Source of the DNA: JBQTII01 sp052388275
GTDB taxonomy: Bacteria > Actinomycetota > Actinomycetes > Sporichthyales > Sporichthyaceae
DNA: 18,218 bases
Assembly: GCA_052388275.1 (NCBI GenBank)
Contig: JBQTII010000115.1
Location: 1 to 18,218 of the forward strand
Direction of reading: 5' to 3'
Part shown: piece after piece, positions 6,572-13,736 of the stretch
Layout of the letters: each line of letters opens with the position of its first letter
How positions within the stretch are numbered: position 1 is the stretch's first letter
The notes under the pieces: generated by a model
What the model was told of the DNA's origin: nothing
Seen by the model: only the letters and a program-made list of their open reading frames with translations
Database searches by the model: none
Position numbers and translations under genes: made by a program

Positions 6572-7453
6572 ATGGCGATGGTGGGAGATAACCCGGATAC
6601 CGAGTTGGCGATCATCACCGGCATGTCCGGTGCGGGTCGCAGCACCGCCGCCAACGCGCTGGAGGACGCGGGGTGGTTCGTCGTCGACAACCTGCCGCCC
6701 GCTCTGCTGGCGACCCTGGTGGAACTCGGGCGGCGCAGCAAGGGTGCGGTGCCCCGCATCGCCGCGGTCGTCGACGTCCGCGGCGGCGCCTTCTTCGATG
6801 CGTTGCGCGGGGCGCTGACCGAACTCGACACCAGGGGGATCGCGCCACGCATCGTGTTCCTGGAGGCCTCCGACGGTGCGCTGGTCCGCCGCTTCGAGAG
6901 CGTGCGTCGCCCGCACCCGCTGCAGGGCGAGGGACGGATCGTCGACGGGATCGCGGCCGAACGCGACCTGCTGCGCGACCTGCGCGGTCAGGCGGACCTC
7001 GTCATCGACACCTCGGCGCTGAACGTGCATCAGCTGCGTCACGAGATCGACCAGGCGTTCGGGACCGGAGCCGAGGATGCGATGTCGGTGACGGTGATGT
7101 CCTTCGGTTACAAGTACGGGCTCCCCACCGACGCGGACCTGGTGGTGGACTGCCGCTTCCTGCCCAACCCGCATTGGGTGCCCGAGCTGCGGCCGCGCAC
7201 CGGCACCGACCCCGAGGTGAGCGAGTACGTGCTCACCCGGCCGGGCGCAGCGCAGTTCCTGGACACCTACGTGCGGCTGCTGGACCTCGTGCTGGCGGGC
7301 TACAAGCAGGAGAACAAGCGCTACGCCACCCTCGCGGTCGGGTGCACCGGCGGCAAACACCGCAGCGTGGCGATGACCGAGGAGCTTGTCGCCCGGCTGC
7401 GCGCGGCCGGCGTCACGACCCGCGTCGTGCACCGGGACATGGGCAAGGAATGA
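6572..7453 (+). CDS. rapZ: RNase adapter RapZ / nucleotide-binding protein (YvcJ family)
   Basis: A 293-residue P-loop protein of the RapZ/YvcJ family. In E. coli RapZ guides RNase E to the small RNA GlmZ and so controls glucosamine-6-phosphate synthesis. The actinobacterial role is less clear, but the gene is almost always next to yvcK and whiA. Walker A is GMSGAGRST at residues 17-25, followed by DNLPP at 39-43. The C-terminal domain shows SFGYKYGLPTDADLVVDCRFLPNPHW from about 177 and GCTGGKHRS at about 257-265. ATG 6572 is 2 bases after the uvrC stop and has GGGGAG at 6561-6566, inside the end of uvrC. A second in-frame ATG at 6578 is possible. Translation is probably coupled to uvrC. The stop codon overlaps an ATG of a possible mini-ORF by 4 bases. 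Confidence 0.96.
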   Translation: MAMVGDNPDTELAIITGMSGAGRSTAANALEDAGWFVVDNLPPALLATLVELGRRSKGAVPRIAAVVDVRGGAFFDALRGALTELDTRGIAPRIVFLEASDGALVRRFESVRRPHPLQGEGRIVDGIAAERDLLRDLRGQADLVIDTSALNVHQLRHEIDQAFGTGAEDAMSVTVMSFGYKYGLPTDADLVVDCRFLPNPHWVPELRPRTGTDPEVSEYVLTRPGAAQFLDTYVRLLDLVLAGYKQENKRYATLAVGCTGGKHRSVAMTEELVARLRAAGVTTRVVHRDMGKE

Positions 7454-7590
7454 GTGGGCCGTCGCTCATTGATGAGCCAGGGACCAGTTTGGGGCGGGTA
7501 ATGCGCCAGGATCTGGGCTGCGGCGTAGGCAAGGTGGGCCCCGGGTCATTCATGAGCCAGGGATCCGCGACTGCGACGGCGCGGCGATGA
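7450..7590 (+). CDS. Possible 46-codon coupled ORF between rapZ and yvcK
   Basis: This short frame starts with an ATG overlapping the rapZ stop (ATGA, 7450-7453) and ends with a TGA overlapping the yvcK start (ATGA, 7587-7590). It exactly bridges the two genes by 4-base overlaps, an arrangement typical of translational coupling. The product would begin MSGPSLIDEPG and has no recognisable domain. Against it, the two 30-bp repeats inside it lie in different frames and composition looks non-coding. It may act only as a ribosome bridge, or be chance. Confidence 0.25.
   Translation: MSGPSLIDEPGTSLGRVMRQDLGCGVGKVGPGSFMSQGSATATARR
7454..7483 (+). repeat. 30-bp direct repeat in rapZ-yvcK spacer, copy 1
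   Basis: GTGGGCC, five variable bases and TCATTGATGAGCCAGGGA. The second copy starts exactly 80 bases downstream, with 25 of 30 positions identical. A weaker third match, ATGCGCCAGGA, lies between them at 7501-7511. The 18-base core includes a near-palindromic TCATTSATGA. Confidence 0.6.
7534..7563 (+). repeat. 30-bp direct repeat in rapZ-yvcK spacer, copy 2
   Basis: GTGGGCC, five variable bases and TCATTCATGAGCCAGGGA, ending 23 bases before the yvcK start. Its position suits an operator or an mRNA leader element, but no binding protein can be named. Confidence 0.6.
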
Positions 7591-8552
7591 CGGCCGGTCC
7601 GCGGGTCGTGGCCCTGGGCGGCGGGCACGGACTCGCCGCGTCGCTGGCCGCACTGCGCGACGTCACCGGGGAGATCACCGCGATCGTCACCGTCGCCGAC
7701 GACGGGGGTTCCAGCGGGCGGCTGCGCCAGGACTTCGGGGTGCTGCCGCCCGGGGATCTGCGGATGGCGCTGGCGGCGCTGTGCGGTGACGACGAGTGGG
7801 GCGCGACCTGGAGCAAGGTCGTGCAGCACCGGTTCCGGGCGGGCGGTGACCTGCACGGGCACGTCGTCGGCAACCTGCTGATTGTGGCGCTGTGGGAGCT
7901 GCTGGGGGACACCGTCGACGGCCTGGACTGGATCGGGCTGCTGCTCGGCGCGCGCGGGCGGGTGCTGCCGATGGCCGGGGTACCCCTGCAGATCGAGGCC
8001 GATGTCGTCGGCGTGGACGGCGCCGACCCGGAGCGCGTCACCGCGGTTCGCGGGCAGGTGGCGATCGCGACAACACCGGGCCGCGTCCGCGAGATCCGCC
8101 TCATCCCCGCCGATCCACCGTCCTGCCAGCCGGCGCTCGACGCCGTCGACGCGGCCGATTGGGTGGTCTTCGGACCGGGCTCCTGGTTCACCAGTGTGCT
8201 ACCGCATCTGCTCGTGCCCGCTCTGGCCGCGGCGCTGGCGAAGACGACGGCCCGGCGCCTGGTCGCACTGAACCTCGCGCCGCAACTCGGCGAGACCACG
8301 GGCTTCTCCGCGTCGATGCACCTCGACGTGCTGCATCGACACCAGCCGGGCCTGCGCATTGACGTCGTGCTGGCCGACCCCGCTGCCGTGGGCGACGAAA
8401 CAGAGTTGCGCACGGCGGCTGCGGCGATGGGCGCCGAGGTGGTCCTTGAGCGCGTGGCGATGGCCGATGGATCCCCGCGTCACGATCCACTTCTTCTTGC
8501 GGCGGCGTACGAACGCATCTTCTCCTCTGGCAGGATCACCGCATGGCGATGA
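7587..8552 (+). CDS. yvcK: Gluconeogenesis factor YvcK / CuvA family protein
   Basis: A 321-residue member of the YvcK (CofD-like fold) family. These proteins bind UDP-sugars such as UDP-GlcNAc and support growth on gluconeogenic carbon sources and cell-wall synthesis. CuvA is the mycobacterial member. The N-terminal nucleotide-binding motifs are VVALGGGHG (residues 7-15) and DDGGSSGRLR (38-47). PPGDLRMALAAL, HGHVVGNLLIVAL and FGPGSWFTSVLPHLLVPALAAAL are further family blocks. ATG 7587 begins just before the glycine-rich motif. No clear ribosome site precedes it, so translation may rely on coupling to upstream frames. whiA begins 10 bases before the yvcK stop. The rapZ-yvcK-whiA order is conserved widely in Gram-positive bacteria, supporting the call. 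Confidence 0.96.
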   Translation: MTAGPRVVALGGGHGLAASLAALRDVTGEITAIVTVADDGGSSGRLRQDFGVLPPGDLRMALAALCGDDEWGATWSKVVQHRFRAGGDLHGHVVGNLLIVALWELLGDTVDGLDWIGLLLGARGRVLPMAGVPLQIEADVVGVDGADPERVTAVRGQVAIATTPGRVREIRLIPADPPSCQPALDAVDAADWVVFGPGSWFTSVLPHLLVPALAAALAKTTARRLVALNLAPQLGETTGFSASMHLDVLHRHQPGLRIDVVLADPAAVGDETELRTAAAAMGAEVVLERVAMADGSPRHDPLLLAAAYERIFSSGRITAWR

Positions 8553-9523
8553 CGGCAGCGGTCAAGGATGAGCTCAGCAGGTTGACGATCACCAAGCCGT
8601 GTTGCCGCAAGGCCGAGGTCTCCGCGATTCTGCGGTTCGCCGGCGGCCTTCATCTGGTGAGCGGACGGATCGTCGTCGAGGCCGAACTCGACACCGGCGC
8701 CACGGCGCGCCGGCTCCGCAAGGACATCGCCGAGATCTTCGGGCACACCTCCGAGATCGCCGTGATGGCGCCGGGCGGGCTGCGCCGCGGCAGCCGCTGG
8801 GTGGTGCGCGTGGTCGCCGCCGGTGAGTCGCTCGCCCGCCAGACGGGGCTGGTCGACGGCCGCGGTCGCCCGGTGCGGGGTCTTCCGCCACAGGTCGTCT
8901 CCGCCTCCGCGTGCTGCGCCGAATCCGCCTGGCGCGGAGCGTTCCTCGCGCACGGCTCGCTCACCGAACCCGGCCGCTCCTCTGCCCTGGAGATCACCTG
9001 CCCCGGTCCGGAGGCCGCCCACGCCCTCGTCGGGTCTGCGCGCCGCCTGGGCATCGGTTCCAAGGCCCGCGAGGTGCGCGGGGTCGACCGGGTCGTGGTG
9101 CGCGACGGCGACGCCATCTCCGCGTTGCTCACCCGCCTCGGGGCGCATACCTCCGTGCTGGCGTGGGAGGAGCGCCGGATGCGCCGCGAGGTCCGCGCCA
9201 CCGCGAACCGGCTCGCCAACTTCGACGACGCGAACCTGCGCCGCAGCGCCCGCGCCGCCGTCGCCGCCGGCGCCCGAGTCGAGCGAGCCCTGGAGATCCT
9301 CGCCGACGACGTCCCCGACCACCTCGCCTGCGCAGGCAAGCTCCGCGTCGAGCACAAGCAGGCGAGCCTGGAGGAGCTGGGCGCACTCTCGGACCCGCCG
9401 TTGACCAAGGACGCGATTGCCGGCCGGATCCGCCGCCTGCTGGCGATGGCCGACAAGAAGGCCTCCGACCTGGGCATCCCCAGCACTGAGGCGTCCCTGA
9501 CGCCGGAGATGATGGTTCAGTAG
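8543..9523 (+). CDS. whiA: DNA-binding protein WhiA
   Basis: WhiA is a transcription factor needed, in Streptomyces, with WhiB for sporulation septation and expression of cell-division genes. It is conserved even in non-sporulating Gram-positives. The 326-residue protein has an N-terminal homing-endonuclease-like fold, with CCRKAEVSAILRFAGGLHL at 20-38 and WRGAFLAHGSLTEP at 130-143. The second block keeps the LAGLIDADG-related helix without a nuclease site. ANRLANFDDANLRRSARAA (221-239) precedes the C-terminal helix-turn-helix, about 268-305 (ASLEELGALSD to AIAGRIRRLL). The start codon overlaps the end of yvcK by 10 bases. CAGGAT at 8531-8536 lies 6 bases upstream and resembles a -10 element, so an extra leaderless start is possible. 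An in-frame ATG at 8549 is an alternative start. Confidence 0.97.
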   Translation: MAMTAAVKDELSRLTITKPCCRKAEVSAILRFAGGLHLVSGRIVVEAELDTGATARRLRKDIAEIFGHTSEIAVMAPGGLRRGSRWVVRVVAAGESLARQTGLVDGRGRPVRGLPPQVVSASACCAESAWRGAFLAHGSLTEPGRSSALEITCPGPEAAHALVGSARRLGIGSKAREVRGVDRVVVRDGDAISALLTRLGAHTSVLAWEERRMRREVRATANRLANFDDANLRRSARAAVAAGARVERALEILADDVPDHLACAGKLRVEHKQASLEELGALSDPPLTKDAIAGRIRRLLAMADKKASDLGIPSTEASLTPEMMVQ

Positions 9524-9550
9524 CCCCCGAGAGCATCACCAGCAGCGCGA

Positions 9551-9569
9551 CAGCGGCTTTGGCCCGCTG
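9551..9569 (+). terminator. Hairpin between whiA and gap
   Basis: CAGCGG (9551-9556) pairs with CCGCTG (9564-9569) across a 7-base loop, 27 bases after the whiA stop. There is no T-run. It overlaps the proposed -35 of gap. Confidence 0.35.
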
Positions 9570-9589
9570 CCGGCAGTCAGGAGTAGGGT
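9559..9589 (+). promoter_or_regulatory. Candidate gap promoter
   Basis: TTGGCC (9559-9564) and TAGGGT (9584-9589) are separated by 19 bases, slightly longer than ideal. A transcript starting near 9596 would have a leader of about 34 nt containing the strong GGAGGAG site at 9615-9621. A promoter here makes sense because gene function changes from regulation to glycolysis. Confidence 0.35.
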
Positions 9590-9629
9590 CCCAAACGCCC
9601 CTGACACCCAGCACGGAGGAGAGCTCACG

Positions 9630-10634
9630 GTGACGGTCCGCGTCGGTATCAACGGTTTCGGTCGGATCGGGCGCAACTTTTTCCGGGCGGTGCACGCCGG
9701 CGGGGCGGACATCGAGATCGTCGGCGTGAACGACCTGACCGACAACGCCACGCTGGCGCACCTGCTCAAGTACGACTCGATCCTGGGCCGCCTGGGCCGT
9801 GAGGTGAAGGCGACCGAGACCTCGATCACCGTGGGCGATTCGACCTTCGCGGTCAGCGCCGAGCGGGACCCGGCCAACCTGCCGTGGGCGGCTCTCGGCG
9901 CCGACATCGTGGTCGAGTCGACGGGGCACTTCACCAAGGCCGCTGACGCGGGCAAGCACCTGTCCGCTGGCGCCAAGAAGGTCATCATCTCCGCGCCGGC
10001 CAGCGGGGAGGACATCACGATCGTGATGGGCGTGAACCACACCTCGTATGACGCCGGCGCCCACCACGTCATCTCCAACGCCTCGTGCACGACGAACTGC
10101 GTCGCCCCGATGGCCAAGGTCATGCTGGACAATTTCGGTATCGAACGCGGTCTGATGACCACGATTCACGCTTACACCAACGACCAGGTGATCCTCGATT
10201 TTCCGCACAAGGACCTGCGCCGGGCGCGCGGGGCGGCCACCAACCTCATCCCGACCTCCACCGGCGCCGCCAAGGCCACCGCGCTCGTGTTGCCGGAACT
10301 GGCGGGCAAGCTGGACGGCATCGCGATGCGGGTGCCGATCCCCACCGGCTCCGTCACCGACCTGGTGCTGAACCTCGGCCGGGAGACCACCAAGGCCGAG
10401 GTCAACGCCGCGTTTGCGGCCGCTGCCCAGGGTGCCCTCAAGGGGATCCTGGACTACACCGAGGACCCCATTGTCTCCTCCGACATCGTGACCTGGCCGG
10501 CGTCCTGCACGCTGGATGCGAATCTGACGATGGTTCAAGGAAGCCAGGCCAAAATCGTCGGCTGGTATGACAACGAGTGGGGTTACTCCAACCGCCTCGT
10601 CGATCTCATCGGATACGTCGGCACCTCGCTTTAG
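9630..10634 (+). CDS. gap: Glyceraldehyde-3-phosphate dehydrogenase (type I)
   Basis: This enzyme oxidises glyceraldehyde 3-phosphate to 1,3-bisphosphoglycerate with NAD in cytoplasmic glycolysis. The 334-residue product has the Rossmann motif VRVGINGFGRIGRNFFRA (residues 3-20), with Asn34-Asp35 at the end of the second strand as in NAD-using enzymes. The catalytic motif SNASCTTNC has Cys153, with base His180 in TTIHAYTNDQ. STGAAKA, VPIPTGSVTDL and WYDNEWGYSNRLVDL complete the catalytic domain. GTG 9630 follows an excellent GGAGGAG ribosome site 8 bases upstream. It is followed by pgk and tpiA, forming a three-step glycolytic operon. The gap-pgk spacer contains a long hairpin that could set relative expression. 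Confidence 0.98.
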   Translation: MTVRVGINGFGRIGRNFFRAVHAGGADIEIVGVNDLTDNATLAHLLKYDSILGRLGREVKATETSITVGDSTFAVSAERDPANLPWAALGADIVVESTGHFTKAADAGKHLSAGAKKVIISAPASGEDITIVMGVNHTSYDAGAHHVISNASCTTNCVAPMAKVMLDNFGIERGLMTTIHAYTNDQVILDFPHKDLRRARGAATNLIPTSTGAAKATALVLPELAGKLDGIAMRVPIPTGSVTDLVLNLGRETTKAEVNAAFAAAAQGALKGILDYTEDPIVSSDIVTWPASCTLDANLTMVQGSQAKIVGWYDNEWGYSNRLVDLIGYVGTSL

Positions 10635-10639
10635 CCATA

Positions 10640-10683
10640 GCGTCCGAAGAACAGCGTCCGGGGGCCCGCCATTCTTCGGACGC
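10640..10683 (+). terminator. 12-bp stem-loop between gap and pgk (attenuator or processing site)
   Basis: GCGTCCGAAGAA (10640-10651) is exactly complementary to 10672-10683, with a 20-base loop. The loop holds a second AGCGTCCG (10653-10660, first copy 10639-10646). The right arm's CGGACGC could therefore pair with either copy, giving two mutually exclusive hairpins. The stem ends 9 bases before the pgk ribosome site (GGAG, 10693-10696). Confidence 0.55.
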
Positions 10684-10703
10684 AAGGCGGATGGAGAACC
10701 CTG

Positions 10704-11909
10704 GTGAAGTGCATCGACGAGCTTGGCGACCTGCGCGGGCGCCGGGTCCTGGTCCGCTGCGACCTCAACGTTCCCTTCACTACCTGCGCGGATGGCACGC
10801 GCGAGATCTCCGACGACGGCCGGATCCGGGCGAGCCTGCCGGTGATCACCGACTTGAGCGAGCGCGGAGCCCGGGTCCTGGTGTGCGCGCACCTCGGGCG
10901 GCCCCAGGGCGAGGCGAACCCGCTGCTGTCGCTGGCGCCGGTGGCGGCGCGACTGGCGGAGCTCCTCGGCGCGCAGGTCATCTTCAGTCCCGAGGTCACC
11001 GGCGAGCGCGCGGCGGCCACCGTGGCAGGTCTCGGTGACGGGCACGTGGCACTGCTGGAGAACGTCCGGTTCGCCGCCGCCGAGACCAGCAAGGACGACG
11101 CGGTACGCGGGCAGTTCGCGGCGGAGCTGGCTGAGCTGGCCGACGCCTACGTCGGCGATGCGTTCGGGGCGGTACACCGCAAGCACGCCAGCGTCTACGA
11201 CCTCGCCAGGCTGCTTCCCAGCGCCGGCGGCCCGCTGGTGCGCGCCGAAGTCGACGTCCTGCGCCGGCTCACCCAGGACCCCGCTCGCCCGTACGCGGTC
11301 GTCCTCGGCGGCGCGAAGGTCTCGGACAAGCTCGCCGTCATCGACAATCTGCTGGCCGTCGCCGACCGGATCCTGATCGGCGGCGGCATGGTCTACACCT
11401 TCCTCGCCGCCCAGGGCCACGAGGTCGGCGCCAGCCTGCTGGAGACCGAGCAGCTCGACACCGTGCGCGGATACCTCGCCGAGGCCGACAAGCGCGGGGT
11501 CGAGTTGGTGCTGCCGCTCGACGTGATCGCGGCGGATCGTTTTGCCGCCGACGCGGACGCGGTGGTGGTCGATGCCGACGCGATTCCCGCCGACCGGATG
11601 GGCCTGGACATCGGCCCGGCCAGTGCCGAACTGTTCGCCGCGAAACTTGCCGATGCGGCCACCGTCTTCTGGAACGGCCCGATGGGCGTATTCGAGATGC
11701 CCGCCTTCGCCGGTGGCACCGAGGCGGTGGCGCGCGCCCTGGCGGGCGGCGCCGCCTTCTCCGTGGTCGGCGGTGGGGATTCCGCCGCCGCGATCCGCCT
11801 GCTCGGCTTCGCCGATGAGGCGTTCGGGCATATCTCGACCGGCGGCGGCGCCAGCCTGGAATACCTCGAGGGCAAGACGCTGCCGGGCCTGGCCGCCCTG
11901 GCCGGCTGA
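10704..11909 (+). CDS. pgk: Phosphoglycerate kinase
   Basis: This enzyme transfers phosphate from 1,3-bisphosphoglycerate to ADP, the first ATP-yielding step of lower glycolysis. The 401-residue product has the N-terminal substrate-binding motif RRVLVRCDLNVPF, then DDGRIRASLPVI, AHLGRPQG and LLENVRF. The C-terminal nucleotide domain has VLGGAKVSDKLAVIDNLL, ILIGGGMVYTFLAAQG, FWNGPMGVFE and the terminal GGGDSAAAIRLLGF and STGGGASLEYLEGKTLPGL. Length is usual for the family. GTG 10704 has GGAG 7 bases upstream. tpiA follows with no appreciable gap. A long stem-loop lies just upstream, between gap and this gene. Confidence 0.98.
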   Translation: MKCIDELGDLRGRRVLVRCDLNVPFTTCADGTREISDDGRIRASLPVITDLSERGARVLVCAHLGRPQGEANPLLSLAPVAARLAELLGAQVIFSPEVTGERAAATVAGLGDGHVALLENVRFAAAETSKDDAVRGQFAAELAELADAYVGDAFGAVHRKHASVYDLARLLPSAGGPLVRAEVDVLRRLTQDPARPYAVVLGGAKVSDKLAVIDNLLAVADRILIGGGMVYTFLAAQGHEVGASLLETEQLDTVRGYLAEADKRGVELVLPLDVIAADRFAADADAVVVDADAIPADRMGLDIGPASAELFAAKLADAATVFWNGPMGVFEMPAFAGGTEAVARALAGGAAFSVVGGGDSAAAIRLLGFADEAFGHISTGGGASLEYLEGKTLPGLAALAG

Positions 11910-11984
11910 GCCGTCATGGGCATTCGTGATGCGCTGGCGACGATCAAGGCCGGGTACCAGGAAACGATGGAAGGACCGATGCAG

Positions 11985-12797
11985 ATGCCCCGCAGCGCCA
12001 ACGCCCCCAAGGGCCGAATGCCCCTGATGGCGGGCAACTGGAAGATGAACCTGCACCACTTGGAGGCCATCGCCCTGGTCCAGAAGCTCGCCTTCTCTCT
12101 CACCGGCAAGGACTACGACAGCTGCGACGTCGCCGTGCTGCCGCCGTTCACCCACCTGCGCTCGGTGCAGACCCTGATCGACGCGGACCGGTTGCGCCTG
12201 AAGTTCGGCGCTCAGGATCTCTCCGCGCACGACGGCGGCGCCTACACCGGCGAGGTCTCCGGTGCGATGCTCGCCAAGCTGGCGTGCACCTTTGTCGTCG
12301 TCGGGCACTCCGAGCGACGGGCCTACCACCGCGAGGACGACGCCGTCGTGGGCAGCAAGGTCGCAGCGGCCTACCGGCACGGGCTGACCCCGATCCTGTG
12401 CGTCGGAGAGGGCCTTGAGGTGCGCCGGGCCGGAGAGCACGTCGCGCACACCCTGGCGCAGCTCGATGGCGCCCTGGCAGGGGTCGCGGCGCAGAAGGCG
12501 TCGAGCATCGTGATCGCCTACGAACCGGTGTGGGCGATCGGTACCGGTGAGGTCGCCACCCCCGAGGACGCGCAGGAGGTCTGCGGCGCCATCCGGTCCC
12601 GGCTGGGCGAGTTGTACTCCGCGGACCTGGCCGAGGGAGTCCGGGTGCTCTACGGCGGTTCGGTCAAGTCGGACAACGTCGCGCCCATCATGGCCAAGCC
12701 CGACGTCGACGGTGCGCTGATCGGCGGGGCGAGCCTGGACGCCGAGGAATTCACCCGGATCGTGCGCTATCCGCGGCCGGCGGATGTGCCGGGTTAG
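11985..12797 (+). CDS. tpiA: Triose-phosphate isomerase
   Basis: This enzyme interconverts dihydroxyacetone phosphate and glyceraldehyde 3-phosphate. Conserved blocks are PLMAGNWKMN (catalytic Lys), VVVGHSERR (catalytic His), IAYEPVWAIGTG (catalytic Glu), and the phosphate-binding YGGSVKSDN and IGGASLDAEEF. The start is uncertain. The frame is open from ATG 11916, 6 bases after the pgk stop, but that start has no ribosome site and would add residues not usual in the family. ATGs at 11967, 11979, 11985 and 12018 also occur. GAAGGA (11969-11974) suits 11979 or 11985, and AAGGG before 12018 would give the minimal MPLMAGNW form. I chose 11985, giving 270 residues, close to actinobacterial lengths. 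Last gene of the gap-pgk-tpiA run. Confidence 0.96.
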   Translation: MPRSANAPKGRMPLMAGNWKMNLHHLEAIALVQKLAFSLTGKDYDSCDVAVLPPFTHLRSVQTLIDADRLRLKFGAQDLSAHDGGAYTGEVSGAMLAKLACTFVVVGHSERRAYHREDDAVVGSKVAAAYRHGLTPILCVGEGLEVRRAGEHVAHTLAQLDGALAGVAAQKASSIVIAYEPVWAIGTGEVATPEDAQEVCGAIRSRLGELYSADLAEGVRVLYGGSVKSDNVAPIMAKPDVDGALIGGASLDAEEFTRIVRYPRPADVPG

Positions 12798-12892
12798 GAT
12801 GACGGCTGCTCGTCGCGTAGACGTGCTCCGAACTCGGGATTTGTCGCGGGCGTACGCGTAGCGGCGGCGCTCGTCGAGAGAGTGGATGTGTC

Positions 12893-13123
12893 GTGGAGAC
12901 TGCGTTCCAGGTCCTGTTGTTGCTCACCAGCGTGCTGATCATCCTGCTGGTGCTGCTGCACAAGGGCAAAGGCGGCGGCCTGTCCGACCTGTTCGGCGGC
13001 GGCGTCTCGTCATCGCTGGGTGGGTCCTCGATCGCCGAGCGCAACCTCGACCGGATCACCTACGTGCTGATCGTGGTGTGGTCCGCAGCCTGTATCGGGC
13101 TCTTGCTGCTGCTGAAAACCTGA
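12893..13123 (+). CDS. secG: Preprotein translocase subunit SecG
   Basis: SecG is a small membrane subunit of the SecYEG channel that stimulates SecA-driven export. The 76-residue protein has an N-terminal membrane helix (about 4-22, VLLLLTSVLIILLVLLH) and a conserved cytoplasmic loop KGKGGGLSDLFGGG. A SSSLGGSSIAERNLDRIT segment and a second membrane helix (about 55-74) follow. GTG 12893 is taken as start because the first helix begins a few residues later. Only a weak purine stretch precedes it. It lies 95 bases after tpiA, a conserved adjacency in actinobacteria, and a perfect hairpin follows 3 bases after its stop. Confidence 0.93.
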   Translation: METAFQVLLLLTSVLIILLVLLHKGKGGGLSDLFGGGVSSSLGGSSIAERNLDRITYVLIVVWSAACIGLLLLLKT

Positions 13124-13126
13124 ACT

Positions 13127-13151
13127 ATCGCCGGGCTGAGCTCCCGGCGAT
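13127..13151 (+). terminator. 9-bp stem-loop after secG
   Basis: ATCGCCGGG (13127-13135) and CCCGGCGAT (13143-13151) form a perfect stem with a 7-base loop, beginning 3 bases after the secG stop. There is no T-tract. It is a probable transcription stop or 3'-end stabiliser before rbpA. Confidence 0.6.
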
Positions 13152-13198
13152 GCCGCACGAATCGGAACCGTCCCTACCTGTACCTCTGGAGTCTTCAC

Positions 13199-13549
13199 GT
13201 GGCTAGTGGCAATGCGATCAGGGGAAGCCGGGTCGGCGCCGGGCCGATGGGCGAGGCCGAACGCGGTGATTCCGCGCCCCGGTTCTGGATCTCGTACTTC
13301 TGCGCGAACGGGCACGAGACCCGTCCCAGCTTCGCCGAGGACACCAGCGTCATCGCTCCGGAGATGTGGGACTGCCCCCGGTGCGGGCTGCCCGCCGGCC
13401 AGGACAAGGAGGCGCCCCCGGCGCCCCCGCGCACCGAGCCCTACAAGACCCACCTGGCCTACGTGCGTGAACGCCGCAGCGAGGAGGACGGCCAGGCGAT
13501 CCTCGCCGAGGCGCTCGACAAATTGCGCGCCACCGGCCGCCCGTACTGA
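13199..13549 (+). CDS. rbpA: RNA polymerase-binding protein RbpA
   Basis: RbpA binds the principal sigma factor and RNA polymerase and stabilises open promoter complexes. It is essential in mycobacteria and confined to actinobacteria. The 116-residue product matches the family along its length: N-terminal tail MASGNAIRGSRVGAGPMGEAERG, then a zinc-ribbon core with Cys35, His39, Cys59 and Cys62 (FCANGHETRPSF and WDCPRCGLPAGQD). The basic linker PPRTEPYKTHLAYVRERRS and the C-terminal sigma-interacting helix (EEDGQAILAEALDKLRA) follow. GTG 13199 has GGAG at 13188-13191, 7 bases upstream. It stands alone after the secG hairpin and probably has its own promoter in the 75-base spacer. Confidence 0.97.
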   Translation: MASGNAIRGSRVGAGPMGEAERGDSAPRFWISYFCANGHETRPSFAEDTSVIAPEMWDCPRCGLPAGQDKEAPPAPPRTEPYKTHLAYVRERRSEEDGQAILAEALDKLRATGRPY

Positions 13550-13555
13550 ATCATG

Positions 13556-13667
13556 GCGACGCTCCGCGTCGCTTCGCGCTCCCGCGCTTGCCGCTTTGTC
13601 TTCGGGTCGAGAAACTCCTCCGGTCGCGGCTGCGCTCGTATCTCGCTCCGCTCGCTCTCTGCGGAGC
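13556..13667. repeat. Palindrome-rich spacer after rbpA
   Basis: Within the 187-base gap between convergent rbpA and the gene at 13737 are at least two perfect hairpins. GCGACG/CGTCGC (13556-13572) has a 5-base loop, and GCTCCGC/GCGGAGC (13645-13667) a 9-base loop. The segment is full of short CGCTCCGC-type strings. It could serve as a bidirectional terminator or be an extragenic palindromic repeat. No coding signal was seen. Confidence 0.45.
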
Positions 13668-13736
13668 GTCGCCCCTGCGCCGCCGCGGCGATGCGCGGCT
13701 CGCCTGCTGGGGTGATGCCGCGCCCGGGTCTAGGCG

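Noticed and set aside
5667..7432. Long minus-strand frames opposite uvrC and rapZ
   Set aside because: Same shadow effect; the plus-strand genes have complete family motifs.
9129..12449. A minus-strand open frame of more than 1100 codons opposite whiA, gap, pgk and tpiA
   Set aside because: It is the antisense shadow of four certain genes, produced by strong GC bias at third positions. Its translation has no domain-like order.
13164..13199. Possible SigR-type promoter (GGAAC) for rbpA
   Set aside because: The GTT -10 element is missing at the required 18-base spacing.
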